DNA from: Dirofilaria immitis
Lineage: Eukaryota > Nematoda > Chromadorea > Rhabditida > Onchocercidae
DNA: 64,000 bases
Reading direction: 5' to 3'
Assembly (NCBI GenBank): GCA_024305405.1
Contig: JAKNDB010000110.1
Coordinates: 2,976,001-3,040,000, forward strand
A program made the translations under genes and the position numbers. Numbering within the stretch: the stretch's first letter is position 1; each line of letters starts with the position of its first letter. This document shows positions 53,487 to 64,000 of this stretch, one piece after another. The notes under the pieces are model-generated. The model had not been told where the DNA came from and ran no database searches. It saw nothing but the letters and a program-made list of their open reading frames with translations.

Positions 53487-56400
53487 TTAATACTCCTCAA
53501 AAATTACCGACAGTTTTAATAAATTCTTTTGGTCTCGACGTTGTCGCTCCCTGCTGTATTCATCGATCAGATTGATTGCTTTCATGAATTTCATTTCGAA
53601 TTCCATCTGTACGCTTGATATGCACATCGATACCAAAGCTAGTCCAACGATGAAAAATATGAAAAATACTGAAAACAATGTATACCGTCCTCAATTATTT
53701 TATATAAAACTAACTGAATCATATTTAATATTTTACTTAAGTTGAAAGGTAATGAATTAGGCTAAAAAAAAAAAAAGAGAAAGAGAAAGGTACGCTAGAG
53801 ATTCAACAAGTAACGCAGAAGATAGAAATTTAACATGAAAGGAATTTACCGCAAGCAAAATGTGGATGGTCTGGCATTTCGTCACCCAATCCGACAGTGG
53901 TTAAGGAAATGAAGAAGAAGTAAAAGGCAGTGAAATAATCCCAATGTTCCCATATGCGAAATATAAATGAACAAAGTGCGATGTAAACGACAATGATCAC
54001 TATTACTCCATAAATTGGAAATGTTTCATAAGCATCGTCCTCTTCATTCATCGAATCCTACAATAAGTCTATTACTATACCAACTTTTTTTATGCTCCAA
54101 ATGGTTGATATAATTGATCATCGAAGCTAATTTAATGAATTAAACATTTCTGTTTCAGGATTTCATTTGCTTTTTTTTTTTTACTTCGAAATGCATTCAG
54201 ATTACCACTTCAGGAAAGAACATTTCCGTGATATTTTGTCACATATCGAATGTTATTCTGCGATTAGTCAGAAACAGTTAAGTAAATTGATCAAGGAAAT
54301 TGGACAAGAAAAAAAAATCCTATTATGTTTGAATGATCTTCATAATCGAGTTTAATAATGTGATGTGAATTTTGCATCATTTAAGAAATATGAGTTTAAA
54401 AAAAAATAAAAACAAACATTTTCGCTGCTGTCACAATTACCGTTTTCTACTATTTCACCATTTTTTTCATACTAATTTGAGCTTCTTTAGAAACTTGATA
54501 CTTTCTTATTCTCCACCTTAAATAATCTCAATATAATAAGAAGTTTACAGAGCAGCATTTTATTTATGCTGAAATTTCAATCACCTCACCTTAATATAAA
54601 ATGTGTTGCAAAGCACTTCAGACCTTTCCGGATATAAAGCCAAATACTGCGTACATATACAAGAATCAACTTTCCAAATTCATTCAATACTACCAACATA
54701 TATGGCACCCCAACAAAGCATATAAGATGGTGAAAACCCGGCCTTTCATAGTTCGGCACCACATATTTCCATATCCTGCATTTATTTTTATAATTTCCAT
54801 TTTTAATGCATAATTTCTGCATTTTTGTGTTTCAAAGTTTATAAATAATACTGATGTAGAGCCATTTCAGAAAAGTGTGAAATATAGTCAATTAGCGAGA
54901 AATTCTACGATTCCGTAAATAAACAGATGGGAGAACAAACCAATGGTGGTAAAAATAGTGCCACAATAAAATACAGCATTCCAATAATCGGCCCATCTCC
55001 AGGGATTTTGCTTGTAAGCCGAAATACCCAACTGCTCGTCGTACGCCACTAATAGCCGTTCAAGCCTTCTATTACATGTTATCTGTTTTAAAAGTGGTGC
55101 TATCTACAGTATCCAACTGAATGCTCAATATTTCAATTTAACCGTAATTGAAAAAATAAAGGAGTTTCTGAGTATATCATTAAAATTTCCACCTTATCTT
55201 GATATACGTCTAACTACTCATATCATGATTATAAAGGAAATATTAGTTCTTCTTGTTAACCATTTGTTTAGCTAATAATTTTATCAACTGATAATTAGTA
55301 ACTTGATCAATTATTTTAATTCATAAAAGAAATCGGTTTGCCATTTTTTTGGACATAAGGAGTTATGGCATAGAAACTTACTGTCCAGATGGTCATCACT
55401 ATGTTTTATTGAAGATTGACAGAGTAGTATTCTATAAGGCTCACCTCGGTACTATTTTGGTCATCACTATGTTTTATTGAAGATTGACAGAGTGGCGACA
55501 TAAATAATTCTGATATTTTTTCACGTAAGTTTTGTAGCGTTCTACAGTTTCCTGTAATTGAGAAATGATGATAAGATTTATGGAAAGAGGACAATTGATA
55601 TTAGCGAAAGTTACTTGATCAATCTGGGCATTGAGCTCACGTTCAGCAGGTGCTTCAAACTGATGAACAAGTAATCCGCCAAAAAGTGCATATGCTATTA
55701 GCACTAACAACAATAATACGCATTTTATCCAACGACCGAACTTGAATTCAAGATTGTACCACATCATTTTGATTGGATTGCGCTGGCTTGGTCTGTTGTA
55801 AACAATAACAATTGAAATATTTAATCTGCACGATGTAAGTTGGAAAGTAAGTGTCATCAGAACGATTTTTCGAATTAAGATCACCGTGTCGAAATTCCGA
55901 CATTTTCATTCTACCGTAGCCTTGCTTTCAAAAGTATATCTTTATCTTTGCTAATTTTCAACTACGAACAAATTCATTGAGCTAAGCATTATATCCAAAA
56001 TTACTAAAGCTAAGACGACATTTAAACAATGCAGACAAAATTTGAATAAGCTTAGTATTTCTGTATTGTAGGTCTACTTGAAATTGTTTAACTGTTCGTG
56101 ATAAATTAAACAACTTACTTGCTCCGACTATTTAAGATTTCTTCGATGACATCATATACACTTGGCTGGTTAGTCCCTTCGCTATAAATATTGTATTCGC
56201 CATGATCTATAGCATCCTAAAATCAGAACTGTTAATAACTTTAAGCATATGCTTGTTGAATTCAGCTTTATTCCAAATATCCTAAACCATTCTTCTGAGA
56301 TATAATTATCTTTTTTCTGATTGATTTTGTTTTATTTCTATTCCTCACTGCATTTAAAAATATAATATAGTGTAGAGATCAATTCAGAATAAGCAGAAGC

Positions 56401-57036
56401 CTACATCTGCTTTTCAGTTTTGCTGATTATTTTAACCGTTTTACCGTATTCATATCATTAGCATTATTTCAGCTCATCCCTATATGTTATTGTTGTCTAT
56501 GAGAAAGACTTTACCAATATGGATAAATTTCAAATGGAGCGATGGAAAAGAAGAAATGTGAAATGATAGTGTAGAAAAAGTATTAATTGTGTACTACATC
56601 TCTCCACATATTAAACAACATTACCGCGGGAATGTTCAACCCAGCAGATTCTACGCTGCGAACATCTTCGGTTACACATTCTAGCTTGTGATCTCTTGAA
56701 CTTCTTAAAGCATTCGTAAGAGAGTGTCTATATTTCCTTCTGCAAAACTTTTGCAGCACCTGAAATTTGCACCCATGATATTTATTATATGAGCATGCAA
56801 AAGGAAACTTCTATCCCAAAATGAACTACTATATTTCTTTTATTTCTTAAGCACATGATGATAACCTCCAGCCCTTCATATTCTTGCTCGTTGCCTAATC
56901 GAGCCAAATTCCATACCATGGATACAATTTCCAAAAATATATTACCTAAAATAAAAGTAACATAGAAAATGAGAAATAATAAATTGGAAGTCATCTGGTA
57001 ATGGAGATGATTGGTGACGTCTTCCTCATTTGACAT
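53487..57036 (-). CDS. Two-pore-domain potassium channel (TWK/KCNK family)
   Basis: Background K+ leak channel of the plasma membrane. Minus-strand exons: 57036-56866, 56759-56625, 56216-56119, 55792-55615, 55551-55445, 55082-54941, 54775-54590, 54057-53850, 53668-53487. Order: long cytoplasmic N-region (VLQKFCRRKYRHS...SVYDVIEEIL); M1 (CVLLLLVLIAYALFGGLLVH); cap helices (FEAPAERELNAQIDQ, ETVERYKTYV); pore 1 (FYCGTIFTTIG|YGN, split by an intron); M2 and M3 (LVVLNEFGKL; IYGVIVIIVVYIALCSFIF); pore 2 (FFFISLTTVGLGD); M4 (FFIFFIVGLALVSMCISS); short tail. Both selectivity filters are intact. The first exon encodes an extra hydrophobic stretch (NLLFLIFYVTFILGNIF) before M1, unusual for the family; it may mark an unrecognised intron. 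Frame breaks at CCCC 54708-54711, T6 55516-55521 and probably AAAA 54598-54601, all one base short. Confidence 0.93.
55390..55493. repeat. Exact 36-bp direct repeat spanning channel exon and intron
   Basis: The 36 bases starting TGGTCATCACTATG and ending TTGACAGAGT occur identically at 55390-55425 and 55458-55493, with 32 bases between. The right copy lies inside the channel exon 55445-55551; the left copy lies in the downstream intron. Confidence 0.9.
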
Positions 57037-59523
57037 TGTCCGGAGAAAAAACTGAATTATAAGCGAAAATTTACTGAATTCACTAATTCGGAATACCGAA
57101 TCAGAAGCTAATCACTCAAAGATACTTCTAATCCACTTTTTACCATCAATGTTAAGAAAACAGAAGTTGATATGAAATAGTTGCAAATGCATGTATGTGA
57201 ACGATAAAAGATACATTGGTTTTAATTCCATAAAAATATATGATAATAACTGGGAGGAAAGGATAACGAGCTTGGAGAAATAAGCGGAGACTTATAATCT
57301 TTTGCTTATCTAGTGAATTCTACCGAAAGTGTTTTGAGTGTACAGAAGGGATTAGTCATCACAGATTTAAAGGCGAGATATTATTGTTATTATAATATAT
57401 ATCAGAAGCCAAAAGCTGTTATCAATATATATAGTTTCAGTCAAGTTTAGGAACATTTAATGAGATATTGATGACAATCATGATGGCTTTTAATGTAATT
57501 TAATGAGGATGCAAATTATCAGCACTTTATATTTCTAGTAAGAGAAGTTAGTTATCCTCGCAATATGACGAGATGACAACCTTTTTCCCTTATTTGTTGA
57601 GATGGCTTAATTATTTCAAAACATCATGATATATTGCCAATACATGACAGTTTCCTTCTCAGGAATTCCAAAAATTTTCTGCTGTACTTTTTATTTTTGT
57701 TCATGCTAAGGCCAAGACTTAGACAATCGCATAATTAAATTATAATAATATCTGATTAAAATTCAAATTTTGATCTTTTTATATGAAATCTAACAGAAAT
57801 ATCCACGCTATCTTTTCTCTCCAGATTTCCATTTTCTATTACAGATTATTTTTTTGTGAATCCATTTTAGATTACTGAGTCCCATAGTACATGTATTGAA
57901 ATTGATTTTTTTCTTTTTCTTTGGCGAATAATATATTCATATAAAAAACATAAGAATCTGAATACCAGTAAATTTACAGTCAAAAAAATTAGTGAAAAAA
58001 GTATGGCTGATAGTTCATCGTATCATACTTTTGAAAAATTGAATCAGCTTTCAAAATTGGTGAAAGAGGCATGAGAACGAATTGTGTACTGTATGAGAAT
58101 GGTTCACTCGATTCCTTTTTGTGGGAATCATGAACAAAGCCAGGAAGAGACAGGGAAGTGAAAAAGTGGAACAGAGTGTGAAAACATTCCACAGTGATTA
58201 ATTCTCAGCATTCAGTTTCAGCTGAGCATTTGATTGTTTTTTCTACAAAACAATATGCAGTCAAAGTCGGAAGTATCTCTTGCAAGAGATTCCTGAATAG
58301 CACTTTTCAGTAGAAGCAATCGCTTTCTAATTAAGGACAAAAAAACAAAAGGTTCTCCGTTATAGTAAATCTTTGTTTTAACGATTACCATAAACAAGAT
58401 TCTGTAAGAAATGCACACATCTCAGTTTGCATTTCATGCAAAAAAAGAGAACTATTAGGATGTCAAGAAAGTACTCCAAATAGTTTTTGAGGCAACTTCA
58501 TGGCAATCTGCAGTCATCATTAGCACGAAGAAGGAAATTATGATTGTCTATTATACATAGATATATAAATATGTGTTGTTATCATCAATAAAGTTAATCA
58601 TTAATTATTATTTACCAAGGTCATATATCTCTTCTCTTGACCTTCCCCACTTTTCACTTATTATGCATTATGCTTCTTTTTGCATTCTGGTCTTCCTTCA
58701 CTTGCAGTCTTGTTCAAAGGGTCAATTAGGGTCAGTTATTCCTTTTTGTCTCTTTCCTATTGCATGTTGTTTTGATGAACGGTACACAGACAGATGCTTC
58801 GTCTCGTTGTTGTGATGCGGCTGCTATTAGCTAATTTCTGCTATAGTTTGTCCAGCTTGCATGCAAACAGGCTGCATGCAATGGATTAACTAAAGTGTAA
58901 CTTTCTACTTTTAAAGCTACTGAGGTGGGAGCTTTTTCATGCTGCTTATTCGTTTATTTAACTTCATAACAATGTATGAGTAATTCATATGACATCGATC
59001 ATCCAATGATGCAATAACAAATGACCTTTGCGTACTTTGATGTTTTCTTTATTAAATTTCAAATCTCTATTGTTTATTGTTTGTTCACTTTTTTTTCTTT
59101 TAATTAAACACTTCAGTTAATAAAAGACACAAAATTTATTGAAGATGATGGAAATCAGATGATGTATCATTTCTTAGTAAATCTCTCTCTGTATTGCAAT
59201 GAGAAATGCAATACTCAGAATTGATCTTTAATCTAGAGATCACTTAAAAACTTTGTTATTCTCTATTGGAATTCATCGATTAAATTAATGTGCTACGTAA
59301 ATCAGTGTGGCTGTTCAGTGCTTAAGTGTTCATTCCTTAGTCTCTGGAAACTTCCCTCCTTCTATTCGTTTCTCTTCGTTTTTGAAATATTTCGGGGAAT
59401 CGAGGGTGGTGATGCTAATTAGATGATGACATCTTAGAATAGTGTCATCCAGTTGCATTTCAAATCATTGATAACCTACTTCTTCGTATTATCAGTATTT
59501 TTCATTTAAATTTATTATTTCAG
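57037..59523. other. 2.5-kb divergent intergenic region (channel / LRR gene)
   Basis: It separates the head-to-head TWK channel and LRR genes, so it should hold both promoters. It is AT-rich, and no exon is supported. Open frames such as 58573-58815 plus and 58218-58418 minus lack domains. Confidence 0.5.
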
Positions 59524-61201
59524 ATGATCAACCTTAGTTTTTTACGACGTTTTATCTTTCCATCATTTCATCTGCAATTTATGGTAAGTTCTAAAATCCA
59601 CCTGTCATATCAGTATGTGATTAGCTGCTTTCCAATCCCGATAGTGTAAACCTATTCATTCAGACACACGAAATCTATCAGAACTATGCTATCCACGATC
59701 TTTTTGTCTGATACGATTAGAAGTATCAGATGATCTTTCTGATAGTTAGGGATATATATTATCTTACAAACGCTGGCAAGTTTATTCGAGAATAAAACAT
59801 TACTGGATTGGCTAGAAAAATGTAATATAGAAATGGATAGAATCTTATTATACTGGGGAATGATAGCTGGACTTGATAGTGAGCGTACGGTACTGACAAC
59901 ATAATCCCCATGTAATTTCAATAATTCTACTTATTTATCATCATTTCAATTATTTATTTTCTAGCAAATTTTTTCATATTGATTAAGGATATGTATTTCC
60001 TTGTTTGGATGGATGTCAGTGTGATACAGACGACGAAGTAATCTATTGTCATAATGGTCGTCGAAATACAGTAAGTTCCAGCAATGTTTATTATTATCAA
60101 GGTTTCGGACATTTGGGAGTTTTGATCTATTTATTTTATTGCATGTTGCATAACAAACATAAGAGATATAATAATTTCAGCTTAACTTGCCCGACAATCG
60201 TTTACGGGGTTTTGTAGTGATAGGATTGACAAATAATGCAATCGAAAAGCTTCCTGACGAAAAATCCATTTTGGAAAAATATCCGGATCTAAAGGTATCA
60301 TGCATGAATTATCTTCAGCAACTGAATATTATTTTTAAAATTTGGCAGAAAAAAGCTAAATTCAAAATGCATTTAGGCCATTGACGTAGAAGGCAATGAA
60401 AGATTTGACTGCGAATCGTTGAAAGAATACAAAACAATCAAGGTAAATTACATAGAACCTATCCTATTCCAATTGTTATTCATTTCAATGCTGTACCAGT
60501 TATTACATTCATGAAATAATAGTCTACAAATTAAGCTTGAAACTTTCGAAAGAAATATTATTTCATTGACTCTTCAGGTGTACAGTGATTGTGAAGGAGT
60601 GAACCAATTTTAACCAAAGACCGAAGGCTACCGGATATAAATATTGGGGAACCGACTGATGCAAGTTTTATTTTTTTACAAATGGAAGAAAGCATTTCAT
60701 AACATTGCCATCTTTCAGTTGCGATATGAAGACGGGCAACATAATAACAATATTACAGACTCCTTTTTTTCTTCATGAGCTAGATATACCTATTCTCCGC
60801 ACTATCTTATTATTTGATAAACTAAACAGACCTAGCTTTTTGCAGAAGACCGACATCCTAAACAGTACTTAGTTTCAGACATGTGACTTCCAATGTCAAT
60901 TGGACAAGCACTACAAAGTTCTATATAGCTATCTGGTGAAATTATGGAAGGTAAAAACTTTGCAATCGTACATTAGTAAAAATATACTACAATTACACAA
61001 AAACGTACTTTACTAGTTAGCTTTTCAGAGCGTTATGAAAAATTAGAGGTTTTTTCTATATTCATTTTGGTGGTCCGTGAGTCAGTTTTTTAGATGCTAA
61101 AAACAAAGTACGATGAAATTGACAAGGAGAAAATTGTGAAGGATGTGCAGGACTTCTTTGTTAATATTGTGAAGAAAATTGATGAGCTGTACAAGAATTA
61201 A
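59524..61201 (+). CDS. Small secreted leucine-rich-repeat protein with Cys caps and helical tail
   Basis: Exons: 59524-59583, 59988-60070, 60181-60294, 60377-60442, 60578-about 60664, 60879-60950, 61094-61201. ATG 59524 lies directly behind TATTTCAG. With one T restored in T6 (59538-59543), exon 1 reads as a signal peptide (FFTTFYLSIISSAIYG) in phase with exon 2, an LRRNT-like Cys cluster (PCLDGCQCDTDDEVIYCHNG). Then come LNLPDNRLRGFVVIGLTNNA and LPDEKSILEKYPDLK (about one and a half LRRs), a short Cys region (ERFDCESLKEY, VYSDCEGVNQF), a Cys pair (TCDFQCQLDKHYKVLYSYL) and an amphipathic Lys-rich tail (DVQDFFVNIVKKIDELYKN, stop). TTTT 60608-60611 also appears one base short, and the junction after 60664 is unresolved. 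Likely extracellular, perhaps worm-specific; function unknown. AATAAA at 61461-61466 follows. Confidence 0.72.
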
Positions 61202-62168
61202 TTTACGAATTTACAAGACCGCTTTCGAAATTAATGTTTCGAAGATTTAGTGTGCATACAAAGGAGATATTCCTTATAAATGCCTTCTCAGAAGTAATTG
61301 TAAACTGTCTTAGTTCCATTCACTTTTAAAATGAGGATTTCTGTTGTTCATACAATGAATTCAAAATTATTTTGCATTCACTAAAGCTACAATGATCATT
61401 GTGAACAGGCTACATCATTTATGATTCACAGGAATATATTAGTGGATACAAGAAAAATTTAATAAAAATACAGGATCTTAACAGTGACACAATCACCGAT
61501 GTCGTACTATATATTACTTTATCACAATTAGCCTTAAAAGTTCAGTGAGGATTACAGAGCGATATTTACAGAATAAAATAAAACACTTCGAGATGTTTGT
61601 AATATGCACTATTCGCATGAGGTCTTTCAATTTTGTTCATATGCATCGTGAATAATTCAAAAAAAAAGAAAATAAAGCGCAAGGAAGTATATCTGAGATC
61701 AAAGAGATGTTTGAAAAACATTTCCACATAATATTTTATAAGCTTCTGAAAGAACCGAATAAGAAGAAAAATCAGTCAGCAATAAGCTGATTGCAAACCT
61801 TCAGATGAGCTAATACAACTTTCACCAGCAAGCGATAACTGTTAAACAGCCAACTATCGAGTTCGACAGAGATCCGCCAAGAATAATTTGCTTTGAATCT
61901 AGATGGAATAAGAATCACTGAAGTAATTGGTGATATGGAAGTTCGCCTATTCATAGAAATTCGAGAACTGACATAGAATTTTAATACAGTGCAAATGCAA
62001 AGAAATAAAAAAAATTTAGTGCAATTGAGAATATCACAAAAATTAACAAAAATTATGAAGCAGAGATCTAATCTACTAATCGCAGATCAATTCATTAGTA
62101 GTTAAATCCTACTGTTAATTCAACAGATTCACTTCCATTGGAATGATGTGATAACACGAAGGAAAACC
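61202..62168. other. Convergent 3' intergenic region (LRR / MTMR9)
   Basis: It contains the LRR gene's AATAAA (61461-61466). No further coding sequence is supported; the minus-strand open frame 61772-61954 has no recognisable domain. Confidence 0.5.
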
Positions 62169-63958
62169 TCAGTGGACTGCGCTAGTAAGCTGTATGTCTT
62201 TTGATAGTTCCATCAGTTGTCTGAAAAGAACTTCATTACATAAATCATTACTATGCTATGAGTTAAATACATCTGGAGGAATTAAAATCAAAGGACATAA
62301 AAGAAGTTAATGTCCCAAAAAGTACCACATTAACAAAGAGGAGAATAATAAAACCTTCGCAGTATTAGCACTTTTGACTGCAATTCTTTTTCACGTACTT
62401 TCCATTGCATTACCGTCTGTTTTATACCATCCATTTGTTTCCAATCTCGAATCCATCGTAAAAATAGACGTTCCCAAAATGCCTGGAAGTTTGAGAATGA
62501 TTTAAGCTTTCTGTTAATTACCAAACAGTACATCAGACGAAACAAATGAATACAACGTTACTATGCTTTGTGGAGCAACGCAAGGCCATAACACCGCTGG
62601 ATTAGGTTCATACAAAGCGTTCACATAGGTGCGCAATATTTCTGGGTTATTTACGTATGACCAAAGCGACACTGTTCGCGTTTTAACTTCAAATCGTGCT
62701 TTTTCTTTCTCACTATTTCCTAAAAAATCATAAATTAAGAAAGTCACACTAGAATTAACAATAGCATAAGAAACTAGCAAAACGAAAAATTACGAGCTGA
62801 AAATTAGCTTGTATACTTCATAATAAATTAAAGAATAAATATATTATTATATTAATTCATTTTATATATTTACGTAAATTTAAACTTTGAAGATTACCGA
62901 GAAAGGATCCAAATTCGGAAGCATAAGCATGTTCGAATAAAAATATGAGGAATTCTTCGGTAAATTCAAACGAGCACGGGAACTGCTGATACACCTTTAA
63001 ATAACACGTAAATAAAGTAAAGAATCAGTTGAAATCCAAAGCCGTTTAAACACATAATTATAAAAACATCTGAAGTGACCGACCTGCCAAACGCAATCCA
63101 AGAAACAAAGAAACATGGGAGATTCATATGGCCCTGTGATACCACCAGTAGCAAAGGCTGAGTGGGCACACCGATACGAGAAAGGATGTCCAGCGCAAAT
63201 CCATTCTCGCTCAATCAAAGATTCGAAACTGAAAAAGCATTTATTGTAAGCAACCTCTCTCTGCTGCCAAAATAAGATCAAGAGAATTAATATCAGGAGA
63301 CAATTTAACTAACCCCGAATAGTGCGAGAATCAGAATCTAACAGAAGCTGTGCCAGCGACGTTACCAAAAGAGTTGAATCAGTTCCTTCAGCACCATGCA
63401 CCACTACTGGGACTTCTAATAAGCAAATGAATTAAATTGATCAATTTTATTAAGAGCATATCAAAATAGTTTAAAAATTTATTAGAATTAAAAAATCGTC
63501 AACTTATCAAAAACTGCAATAGAATGAATAATAGAAAATAATTCCACCAAACTGGCTCAGAGAAGTATTTTGCTAAAGGCGAAGTTTAACGAAAATGGAA
63601 TTATCTTGAGAATCTAGTATTATTTAGCATGAAAGAAGAGCAGAAACGATATTAAATGACAAAAACGACGTTTTGATTTGAGTTAAAAAGAATTACCGTC
63701 CTGCAGAGTTACATGAATAAATGAATTATCTTGAATTAAATAAACATTTTATTAATTTTTATGATAACATATATCATGAAAATGATTAAACACATAAAGT
63801 AATTAAAAAGTAAGGATAAATACCTGCACTGCCTTCACAATGCACACATTGGGCTACCGTTGCTGCACAAGTTAGCATATCAGAAACAAATTGAAGCCAA
63901 CCACAGGAACCAAGACGAGATATCCAGCGGTCAACACTGACGGTTGTTTCCATACACA
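62169..63958 (-). CDS. MTMR9: MTMR9-type myotubularin pseudophosphatase, C-terminal half (continues beyond right edge)
   Basis: MTMR9 is a catalytically dead myotubularin that binds and stimulates MTMR6/7/8 lipid phosphatases at endosomes. Minus-strand exons in the window: 63958-63824 (DRWISRLGSCGWLQFVSDML), 63415-63314 (VVVHGAEGTDSTLLVTSLAQ), 63228-63084 (FESLIEREWICAGHPF; FLCFLDCVWQ), 62994-62898 (QFPCSFEFTEEFLIFLFEHA), 62719-62562 (SLWSYVNNPEI; AVLWPCVAPQSI), 62482-62355 (WERLFLRWIRDWKQMDG; VREKELQSKVLILRR) and 62220-62169 (QLMELSKDIQ, stop). The catalytic CX5R loop of active myotubularins is H-G-A-E-G-T-D-S here: both the Cys and the Arg are missing, as in vertebrate MTMR9. The last two exons give a C-terminal coiled coil. 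CCCC 63313-63316 must be one base longer for exons 63415-63314 and 63228-63084 to join in phase. Confidence 0.93.
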
Positions 63959-64000
63959 CTATAATAAAATCACTTGGAAGAATTTTTTTTTCAAATACAT

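Overview
The window reads as nuclear DNA of a nematode, most probably a filarial (clade III, Onchocercidae-type) worm. It is AT-rich. Genes are split into many small exons with GT donors and T-rich TTTTCAG/TTTACAG acceptors. Several first exons start at or just after such an acceptor, as expected for spliced-leader trans-splicing. The best protein matches, judged from memory of the families, are animal proteins. The species cannot be named from sequence alone.

Layout. 59-447 (-): start of a rhodopsin-type, amine-like GPCR running off the left edge. 6094-8914 (+): Integrator subunit INTS14. 10035-13811 (+): Golgi-type nucleoside diphosphatase of the ENTPD4/7 (MIG-23) type. 14326-14547 (+): small unknown ORF. 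15832-20632 (-): NDRG-family alpha/beta-hydrolase-fold protein. 20.7-27.8 kb: gene-poor. 27806-31957 (-): R3HCC1/R3HCC1L-like protein in 13 exons. 36153-37.1 kb and 39978-41198 (+): a secretory leader and a single-pass membrane segment, possibly one gene. 45468-51778 (+): MIOS, a GATOR2 subunit, in about 22 exons. 52105-52422 (-): unknown membrane-protein exon facing MIOS tail to tail. 53487-57036 (-): two-pore-domain (TWK) potassium channel. 59524-61201 (+): small secreted leucine-rich-repeat protein. 62169-63958 (-): C-terminal half of the myotubularin-like pseudophosphatase MTMR9.

The genes are unrelated housekeeping, signalling and membrane genes. No operon is evident, and neighbours are mostly divergent or convergent with their own poly(A) signals. 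No mobile element, CRISPR array, rRNA or tRNA was found.

Two properties recur. First, almost every gene carries one or more single-base frameshifts, each explicable by a homopolymer miscounted by one base and nearly always one too short. I read this as consensus error rather than mass pseudogenisation; it explains why simple ORF calling breaks these genes. Second, the window holds five local duplications of 31-36 bp. One duplicates a 3' splice site in MIOS and one copies coding sequence of the potassium channel into the following intron.

No clearly new multi-gene system is present. The most open-ended items are the secreted LRR protein, the unassigned membrane gene(s) at 36-41 kb and the short-duplication pattern.
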